NCBI GenBank assembly: GCA_964645985.1 | Contig: CAZYCC010000042.1 | Location: 1-11,801, forward strand | Direction: 5' to 3' | DNA from: CAZYCC01 sp964645985 | GTDB taxonomy: Bacteria > Bacillota > Clostridia > Oscillospirales > CAG-272 | DNA: 11,801 nt | Part shown: in pieces, positions 6,224-11,801 of the stretch | Layout: each line of letters starts with the position of its first letter | How positions within the stretch are numbered: position 1 is the stretch's first letter | Notes under the pieces: generated by a model | What the model saw: the letters and a program-made list of their open reading frames with translations, nothing else | Told to the model about the DNA's origin: nothing | Databases searched by the model: none | Translations under genes and position numbers: made by a program

Positions 6224-9200
6224 ATGGCGGAAACGGAATATATGCGCGGGGATGAAGCATCGCGCGATGAGGCGGGCGAGCGCGAGGGCAGGGAGAAGAA
6301 GGACTACAGCCAAATTCACATTGGCCTTGCCTCCCCCGAGATGATCCACAGCTGGTCGCACGGCGAGGTGACCCGCGCCGAGACGATTAACTACCGCTCG
6401 ACCAAACCCGAGCCGGGAGGGCTTTTCTGCGAGGTCATCTTCGGGCCGACGAAGGACTGGGAGTGCTCCTGCGGCAAATACAAGCGCCCGCGCTACCGCG
6501 GCACGGTCTGCGAGAAGTGCGGCGTGGAGGTGACGACGAAGAAGGTGCGCCGCGAGCGCATGGGCCACATTGACCTCGCCTGCCCGGTATCGCACATCTG
6601 GTACTTCAAGGCGACCCCCTCGCCGCTTGCCATTCTGCTCGACCTGCCCCCCAAGCAGCTCGAGCAGGTGCTCTACTACGGAAAATATATCCTGCTCGAC
6701 GCGGGCGGCACGGGCCTGCCGGAAAAGGCCATCTTCAACGACAAGGAGCTGCGCGAGAACCGCGAGATGTACGGCAGCGCCTTCCGCGTGGGGATGGGGG
6801 CGGAGGCGATCCGCGAGCTGCTTTCGCGCCTAGACCTTGATGAAATCGCGCGGCAGCTGCGCGCCGAGCTGGACGGCAAGGCGGAGATAAGCACCGAGGG
6901 CGAGGACGATACCCCCGATGAGGATGAGGACGAGGCGGGCGCGAGCAAAAAGAGCGCAAAATCCTCACAAAAGCCCAGCGCGCAGCGCAAGAGCAAGCTC
7001 CTGCGGCGCCTGGAGGTCGTGGAGAGCTTCCGCGCGTCCGGCAACCGCCCCGAGTGGATGATTTTAGAGGCGCTGCCGGTGATCCCGCCGGACATCCGCC
7101 CGATGGTGCAGCTCGACGGCGGGCGCTATGCCGCGAGCGACCTAAACGACCTCTACCGCCGCGTTATCAACCGCAACAATCGCCTCGATAAGATGCTCGA
7201 GGACCGCCCGGACCTTTCCTATCGCAAGCCCGCGGGGGTGGAGATGACCCTGCGCTCCGAGCAGAAGTCTGTGGACTTCCGCGGCGAGGAGAGCATTCAG
7301 TCGCTCACCGCCCCGCACGAGGACGGCGAGGAAGTGGGCGAGGAGAAAAAAGAAAAAGACCGCTCGGTGCGGCAGGAGCCGCCCGACCTGAGGCTCAAAC
7401 GCACGGATCTGCTGCAGGTGCTCTCGACGGGCTTATCGAGCGCGGGAGTATCGATTGTCGCGAGGGCCACGGGCGACCGCCGCCGCGAGATTACCATCCG
7501 CCCCGAAAAGAGCGGCAGCGCCCTCACGGTCGCGAAGAAGACAGCAAGCCCCTTAGAGCTCTCGCCCGGAGGAAGCCTCACCCTCACGCTCTCGGGCGAT
7601 GAGGCGCTGATATTGCGCGACCCCCTCGTCGAGGGGGTGCCGGGCGCGATTGGCGAGCCGGACCTGCCGGTGCAGGTGAAGGGCAGCGCGGGGGGCGAAC
7701 TTACGGTGGAGCTGTCGCCGGACGGCAAAAAGACGGTCCTTCGCAGCGAGAACGGCCTGCGGGCGCCGCGCTCTCACCCCGACTTTACCATTTCGAGCGG
7801 CGAGGGCGGCAAAACCCTCACGGTGAGCGAGCGGGAGAGCGAGCAGGATCTGCACGATACCGGGAAGAGCATTTCGCTCTTCCGCGCGCGCTACGCCGAT
7901 CCCTTTACCGAGGGGGAGCAAAAGGGGAGCTCTGTCTCTCTCGGCGAGGAGAGGGGCGGGGAGATTGTGTCGCTCGTCGTTCTTCTCAAGGACAGGAGCG
8001 ACGTGGAGGTCGAGCTGCGCGCGCGCGCAGCTCGCGCGGTGCGCGTGACGCTCTACCCCGCTGCCGGGATGAAGAGCCTCACGGCGGTGGAGGAGGAGAA
8101 CCGCAAGCTCGAGATTCTCTACCGCAAGGGGGCGGAGCTGCAAACCGTGCGCGAGCGCGAACTGCAGGCGCCCGACATTATGATCCGCAACGAGAAGCGA
8201 ATGCTGCAGGAGGCGGTTGATTCTCTCATCGACAACGGCCGCCACGGTAAGGCGATCACCGGCGGCACCTCCAACCGCACGCTAAAGTCCCTCTCGGAAT
8301 TTCTGCGCGGTAAGCAGGGGCGCTTCCGGCAGAATCTGCTCGGAAAGCGCGTTGACTACTCGGGGCGCAGCGTTATTGTCGTCGGGCCGGAGCTGAAAAT
8401 TTATCAGTGCGGCCTGCCGAAAGAGATGGCGCTCGAGCTCTTCAAGCCCTTTGTCATGAAGCGCTTAGTTGAGACCGGCAAGGCGGACTCGGTGCGCCGC
8501 GCGAAACTGATGGTCGAGGAGGTCAACGACGCGGTTTGGGATCCGCTTGAGGAGGTGATCACCGATCACCCGGTGCTGCTCAACCGCGCGCCGACCCTGC
8601 ACCGCCTCTCCATTCAGGCCTTTGAGCCGGTTCTCGTCGAGGGGCGGGCGATAAAGCTTCACCCGCTCGTCTGCACGGCGTTTAACGCAGACTTCGACGG
8701 CGACCAGATGCCGGTGCACGTCCCGCTCTCGGCGGAGGCGCAGGCGGAGGCGCGCTTCCTCATGCTCTCCTCGGGCAACCTCCTCAAACCCGCCGACGGC
8801 AAGGCGGTCGCCGTCCCCTCGCAGGATATGGTCCTCGGCTGCTACTACCTCACCATCGATAAGGCGGGAGAGCCGGGAGACACCGGCGACCCCGCGCGCC
8901 GCCGCGTCTACCGGGACATTGACGAGGCGATGATGGCGTATGAGAACGGCGTGCTCGGCCTCCATACGCCGATAAAGGTTCGGCGGGAGATGGATCTTGG
9001 CGGCAAACGCTATGCCGCCGTTGTCGACGCGACGCTCGGGCGGCTCATTTTCAACCGCGAAATCCCGCAGGACCTCGGCTTTGTCGACCGCGCCCTGCCG
9101 GAGGGCTTCGAGGGCCTACCGCCCGAGGAGCGGCGCGCGGCGCTGCAAAAGGCGCTCGCGCTCGAGGTGACCTTCGCCTGCGGCAAGGGGCAGCTGAAGA

Positions 9201-11302
9201 ACATCATCAACCGCACGATTAAACGCCACGGTATCGAGCGCACCGCCGAGGTGCTCGACCGCATTAAGGTGATGGGGTACAAGTACTCCACCAAGGCGGC
9301 GATTTCGATCTCCATTTCGGATGTTGTCATTCCGCCCGAGAAGGGGGCGCTGCTCGCCGACGCCGAGGAGAAGGTCGAGAACCTGCGCGAGAGCTACGAG
9401 GACGGCGAAATCACAGACGATGAGCGCTATGCGAGCGTCCTGAAAGTCTGGGAGAAGACGACCGACGACATCGTCGAGAATCTGCTCAAACACTTTGACC
9501 CCTACAACCCGATCAAGATGATGTCCGACTCGGGCGCGCGCGGCGACATTACGCAGATGCGGCAGCTTGCCGGAATGCGGGGCCTCATGTATCAGGCGAG
9601 CGGGCGCACGATGGAGGTGCCGATTAAGGCGAACTTCCGCGAGGGGCTGAGTATCCTCGAATATTTCGTCGCGGCGCGCGGATCGCGCAAGTCTCTCTCA
9701 GACATCGCCCTGCGCACCGCCGACTCGGGGTATCTCACTCGCCGCCTTGTCGACGTGTCGCAGGAGGTCATCGTCCGCGAGGAGGACTGCGGCGCGACCG
9801 AAGGTATCGAAGTTTCTGAGATTCGCGACGGCGGCAACGTCGTGGAGACGCTCAAAGAGCGCCTCGTCGGGCGGTATACTGCCGAGGAGGTGCGCGACCC
9901 GAAAACCGGTGACCTTCTCATCGGCGAGAACGAAATGTTCACCGACGATACGGCGGATCTCGTGGTGGGCGCCGGCATTGAAAAAGTCAAGATTCGCTCG
10001 ATACTGCAGTGCCGCGCGCGCACCGGCGTCTGCTCGCACTGCTACGGCGCGGATCTGTCTAACAACCTCCCGGTTTCCATCGGCGAGGCGGTCGGCATTA
10101 TCGCCGCGCAGTCTATCGGCGAGCCGGGCACGCAGCTGACGATGCGCACCTTCCACTCGGGAGGCGTTGCCGGGACGAACATCACACAGGGTCTGCCGCG
10201 CGTGGAGGAGGTTTTCGAGGCGCGCCGCCCGAAGCACCCCTCTGTTCTCTCTCGCGTGAACGGCAGAGTAACCGAACTTGTGCTAAACGAGGAAACCGGC
10301 AAGCCCGAGGCGGTCAACATCGAGGACGAGGGGGGCAACCTCTCCTCCGCCGCGATCCCCTTCGGGTACACAACCATCGTCACCGAGGGGCAGCAGGTGC
10401 ATGTGGGAGACGACCTGACCGACGGGGACAAGACCCCGCAGGAGTTAGTGGAGATCTGCGGCATCGAGCCGGCATACGACTACATCATCCGCGAGATCCA
10501 GAAGGTCTACCGAATGCAGTCGGTTGAAATCAACGACAAGCACATCGAGGTTATCGTCCGACAGATGACCCGCAAGAGCATGGTCGATGACCCGGGCGAC
10601 ACAGATCTGCTTGAGGGGGTGGAGGTCGACCGCGGGGAGGTTCTCGACGCCGAGGCGAGCCTCGCCGAGCGCGCGAAGAGCGAGGTCTTCGTCGATGACC
10701 CGGGCGACACCGGCCTGCCGGTCCGCGAGGTCATTTCGCGCGAACGCTTCGAGGAGGAGAACGCGCGCGTGGCCGGAGCGGTGAGGGTCACCTCTCCCGG
10801 CGACACGGCTCTCGCGGCGGGGCAAATCGTCTCGCGAGAGCGCCTCACCGAGGAGAACCGGAAAATCGAGGAGCGACAGGCGACCGGCGAGCAGAATCTG
10901 AAAACCGCGACCTTTGAGGAGGGCGCGCTGCGGCAGGCGAGCTGCCCCGTGGGAGGCCTTCGCGCGCCGCGCGCGCGCGTGGTGCTCCACGGCATTACGA
11001 AGGCGGCGCTCTACAGCGACAGCTTCCTCTCGGCGGCGTCCTTCCAGGAGACGACGCGTATGCTGACAGACGCCGCCATTAAAGGCAAGACCGACCGCCT
11101 GCAGGGGCTGAAGGAGAACGTCATCATCGGCAAGCTGATCCCCGCCGGCACGGGCCTGCCGCAGTACCGCGACGTGGAGATCGAGGAGAACGACCGCGTC
11201 CCCGATACGCCCTATAAGCGCGCCAAAGCCGCCGCCGCCTCCTCCCCCGAGGAGGAGGGCGCGCCGAAGCTCGATCTGCGGGGCCTCGGCGGAAGACTGT
11301 AA
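6224..11302 (+). CDS. rpoC: DNA-directed RNA polymerase subunit beta'
   Basis: RpoC forms the clamp and holds the catalytic Mg. It has an N-terminal zinc finger (C81, C83, C96, C99) and the NADFDGD catalytic loop at 821-827 with D823, D825 and D827. The bridge helix lies around 1150-1180, and the second zinc site is C1189, C1263, C1270 and C1273. The trigger loop around 1297-1320 contains M1307, R1308 and H1311 and has no inserted domain. The C-terminal motif SFLSAASFQETTRMLT is conserved. The length of 1692 aa far exceeds the roughly 1200 aa usual in Firmicutes. The excess includes an acidic/basic insert at about 219-250, a block of about 320 residues at 327-646 at the clamp-helix tip, and a triplicated PGDT module at about 1454-1540. 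The reading frame is continuous and all catalytic residues are kept, so the protein should be functional. The position after DGDQM carries Pro830 instead of the usual Ala. Confidence 0.98.
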   Translation: MAETEYMRGDEASRDEAGEREGREKKDYSQIHIGLASPEMIHSWSHGEVTRAETINYRSTKPEPGGLFCEVIFGPTKDWECSCGKYKRPRYRGTVCEKCGVEVTTKKVRRERMGHIDLACPVSHIWYFKATPSPLAILLDLPPKQLEQVLYYGKYILLDAGGTGLPEKAIFNDKELRENREMYGSAFRVGMGAEAIRELLSRLDLDEIARQLRAELDGKAEISTEGEDDTPDEDEDEAGASKKSAKSSQKPSAQRKSKLLRRLEVVESFRASGNRPEWMILEALPVIPPDIRPMVQLDGGRYAASDLNDLYRRVINRNNRLDKMLEDRPDLSYRKPAGVEMTLRSEQKSVDFRGEESIQSLTAPHEDGEEVGEEKKEKDRSVRQEPPDLRLKRTDLLQVLSTGLSSAGVSIVARATGDRRREITIRPEKSGSALTVAKKTASPLELSPGGSLTLTLSGDEALILRDPLVEGVPGAIGEPDLPVQVKGSAGGELTVELSPDGKKTVLRSENGLRAPRSHPDFTISSGEGGKTLTVSERESEQDLHDTGKSISLFRARYADPFTEGEQKGSSVSLGEERGGEIVSLVVLLKDRSDVEVELRARAARAVRVTLYPAAGMKSLTAVEEENRKLEILYRKGAELQTVRERELQAPDIMIRNEKRMLQEAVDSLIDNGRHGKAITGGTSNRTLKSLSEFLRGKQGRFRQNLLGKRVDYSGRSVIVVGPELKIYQCGLPKEMALELFKPFVMKRLVETGKADSVRRAKLMVEEVNDAVWDPLEEVITDHPVLLNRAPTLHRLSIQAFEPVLVEGRAIKLHPLVCTAFNADFDGDQMPVHVPLSAEAQAEARFLMLSSGNLLKPADGKAVAVPSQDMVLGCYYLTIDKAGEPGDTGDPARRRVYRDIDEAMMAYENGVLGLHTPIKVRREMDLGGKRYAAVVDATLGRLIFNREIPQDLGFVDRALPEGFEGLPPEERRAALQKALALEVTFACGKGQLKNIINRTIKRHGIERTAEVLDRIKVMGYKYSTKAAISISISDVVIPPEKGALLADAEEKVENLRESYEDGEITDDERYASVLKVWEKTTDDIVENLLKHFDPYNPIKMMSDSGARGDITQMRQLAGMRGLMYQASGRTMEVPIKANFREGLSILEYFVAARGSRKSLSDIALRTADSGYLTRRLVDVSQEVIVREEDCGATEGIEVSEIRDGGNVVETLKERLVGRYTAEEVRDPKTGDLLIGENEMFTDDTADLVVGAGIEKVKIRSILQCRARTGVCSHCYGADLSNNLPVSIGEAVGIIAAQSIGEPGTQLTMRTFHSGGVAGTNITQGLPRVEEVFEARRPKHPSVLSRVNGRVTELVLNEETGKPEAVNIEDEGGNLSSAAIPFGYTTIVTEGQQVHVGDDLTDGDKTPQELVEICGIEPAYDYIIREIQKVYRMQSVEINDKHIEVIVRQMTRKSMVDDPGDTDLLEGVEVDRGEVLDAEASLAERAKSEVFVDDPGDTGLPVREVISRERFEEENARVAGAVRVTSPGDTALAAGQIVSRERLTEENRKIEERQATGEQNLKTATFEEGALRQASCPVGGLRAPRARVVLHGITKAALYSDSFLSAASFQETTRMLTDAAIKGKTDRLQGLKENVIIGKLIPAGTGLPQYRDVEIEENDRVPDTPYKRAKAAAASSPEEEGAPKLDLRGLGGRL
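6881..6973 (+). other. Acidic-then-basic insert in RpoC clamp region
   Basis: About 31 extra residues (approximately 219-250) separate LRAELDG from the conserved RRLEVVESF. The first half is acidic (EDDTPDEDEDE) and the second is rich in Lys, Ser and Ala. It looks disordered. The boundaries are approximate, judged against remembered Bacillus and E. coli sequences. Confidence 0.65.
7202..8161 (+). other. ~320-residue insertion at the RpoC clamp-helix tip
   Basis: Residues 327-646 interrupt the sequence that in other bacteria runs directly from NNRLKRLLD to LAAPDI. Clamp helix 1 (LNDLYRRVINRNNRL, 307-321) and helix 2 (APDIMIRNEKRMLQEA, 649-664) are intact on either side. In E. coli numbering the insertion falls between D284 and L285, the tip turn. 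It starts with a charged linker (about 327-410) rich in Glu and Lys. The middle (about 411-615) is rich in alternating hydrophobic/polar strands and Gly turns, such as GGSLTLTLSGDEALIL and GGELTVELSPDGKKTVL, suggesting an all-beta domain. It ends in a charged helix (VEEENRKLEILYRKGAE) that could lengthen helix 2. I recognise no domain family in it. Confidence 0.85.
10583..10876 (+). repeat. Three tandem PGDT modules in RpoC
   Basis: A module of 32-36 residues occurs three times: VDDPGDTDL from residue 1454, VDDPGDTGL from 1490 and VTSPGDTAL from 1522. Each is followed by a V-x-R(D/E)-type segment and a charged helix. Copies 1 and 2 share 20 identical nucleotides at 10583-10602 and 10691-10710. 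Most bacteria have only one such module at this place, just before the conserved GITKA(A/S)L motif. Confidence 0.75.
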
Positions 11303-11316
11303 GAATAGGAAAGATA

Positions 11317-11346
11317 AAATTCCCCGCTCGGAAGAGCGGGGAATTT
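11317..11346 (+). terminator. Probable rpoBC terminator hairpin
   Basis: Arms 11317-11329 and 11334-11346 give a perfect 13 bp stem with a GGAA tetraloop, 14 nt after the rpoC stop. The outer pairs are A-T, so the 3' arm ends in TTT, but there is no longer T-run. Termination is therefore plausible but not textbook. Confidence 0.65.
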
Positions 11347-11396
11347 GCGTCCCCCGCGCTTCGCGCGGGGGATTTACGTTCCCCGCACGAGCGGGG
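11347..11396. repeat. Two further tandem hairpins after rpoC
   Basis: The second hairpin is 11351-11359/11363-11371 (9 bp, loop TTC). The third is 11381-11386/11391-11396 (6 bp, loop ACGA). The linkers between the three hairpins are alike: AATTTGCGT before the second and ATTTACGTT before the third. Confidence 0.55.
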
Positions 11397-11455
11397 GGAG
11401 GGAGACCCCGGTAAGGTCGAGCGGGGCTGTGCAAAATCACGATGAACGGCACTGA

Positions 11456-11630
11456 CCTACCCGAAACACCTTATCCCCGAGAGAGCAGCGGAAATTACGA
11501 CAGGAGCAGTTGGGTTACCCGAAAACAGAATCTAAGAGGAAACAGCGTAAATTACGCTAATCCTCACCCCCTGCTCCCCGAAACACCCCATCCCCCGAAG
11601 GGCAGGGATTTTGTTCGTTCCCGAATATCT
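11456..11630. repeat. Degenerate tandem repeat, ~58-nt period
   Basis: CCGAAA(A)CA occurs at 11461, 11519 and 11578, spaced 58 and 59 nt. CAGCG(G/T)AAATTACG occurs at 11486 and 11543, spaced 57 nt, and is lost in the third unit. ATCCCCGAGAGAGCAG near 11473 has a counterpart ATCCCCCGAAGGGCAG near 11590. The second unit contains the palindrome AGCGTAA-A-TTACGCT (11544-11558). No convincing protein is encoded on either strand. Confidence 0.5.
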
Positions 11631-11723
11631 TATCAATCTCTTTGTGACTTCCCCCGCGTCACGAATCCACTCCGCTTTGAGGAAAACGCCCCGCTCACCG
11701 TAACAGTTCGTTATGTAGGGGTT

Positions 11724-11794
11724 CCAGGGGGGAGCGCAGCTCCCCCTTGGTGGGAAGAATCCAAGGAAGTGGCTAGAGGGGGGCACAGCCCCCC
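11724..11794. repeat. REP-like double hairpin at the window edge
   Basis: Hairpin A is 11724-11735/11739-11750: 12 bp with one G-T pair and loop GCA. Hairpin B is 11778-11784/11788-11794: 7 bp with loop ACA. They are separated by 27 nt. CCTTGG (11745-11750) can also pair with CCAAGG (11761-11766), which would compete with hairpin A. Pairs of G/C-run hairpins like this resemble dispersed intergenic palindromes of high-GC gut Clostridia, from memory. Confidence 0.5.
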
Positions 11795-11801
11795 ACCCTT
11801 G

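Noticed and set aside
7202..8161. Intein or group II-type intervening sequence in rpoC
   Set aside because: It does not begin with Cys/Ser or end with His-Asn before Cys/Ser/Thr, shows no splicing or endonuclease motifs, and has the same composition as the rest of rpoC. A permanent domain insertion fits better.
7202..8161. Equivalence with the Thermus-type beta' N-terminal insertion or the proteobacterial trigger-loop insertion
   Set aside because: The Thermus insertion lies nearer the N-terminus than the clamp-helix turn. The trigger loop here (about 1297-1320) is uninterrupted.
11456..11630. CRISPR array
   Set aside because: The units are strongly diverged, have no constant repeat with unique spacers, and no cas gene is in the window.
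11532..11786. Minus-strand open frame of 84 codons downstream of rpoC
   Set aside because: It spans the repeat units and hairpin A. Parts look protein-like, but there is no ribosome binding site and the ends are repeat sequence.

Overview
The window is a GC-rich bacterial chromosome segment dominated by two large genes on the + strand: rpoB (1700-6178, 1492 aa) and rpoC (6224-11302, 1692 aa), the beta and beta' subunits of RNA polymerase. The Rif-region wording of RpoB, the absence of the proteobacterial trigger-loop insertion in RpoC and the Gram-positive-type spacing of beta' point to a high-GC member of the Clostridia (Firmicutes). This assignment is inference; no rRNA gene is present.

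Layout. 1-186 is an AT-rich block that looks like the remnant of a gene of different composition. 187-616 has no convincing gene but holds a run of GC-rich hairpins (304-464). A tRNA-Val(CAC) gene (661-737) has its own extended -10 promoter and a clear terminator. 766-1699 carries no convincing protein gene. Inside it, an AT-richer block (about 1076-1402) starts with a near-perfect promoter and holds an imperfect stem-loop, a T7 run and two back-to-back palindromes. It is either a long rpoB leader or a separate small RNA. A second possible promoter lies just before the rpoB ribosome binding site. rpoB and rpoC are 45 nt apart and surely cotranscribed. After rpoC come three tandem hairpins, a degenerate three-unit repeat of about 58 nt, and a REP-like pair of hairpins at the window edge.

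The rpo pair lacks its usual neighbours: no rplL lies just upstream and no rpsL/rpsG/fusA just downstream.

Main discovery candidate: RpoC is about 490 aa longer than the usual Firmicutes protein. The largest part of the excess is an in-frame block of about 320 residues inserted exactly at the tip of the beta' clamp helices, the main sigma-factor docking site. The sigma-contacting residues on both flanking helices are kept. The same polymerase has an acidic tail of about 178 aa on RpoB, an acidic/basic insert in the N-terminal part of RpoC, a triplicated PGDT module near the RpoC C-terminus, and an unusually divergent bridge-helix N-terminal half. Together these suggest a lineage-specific remodelling of the transcription initiation machinery.
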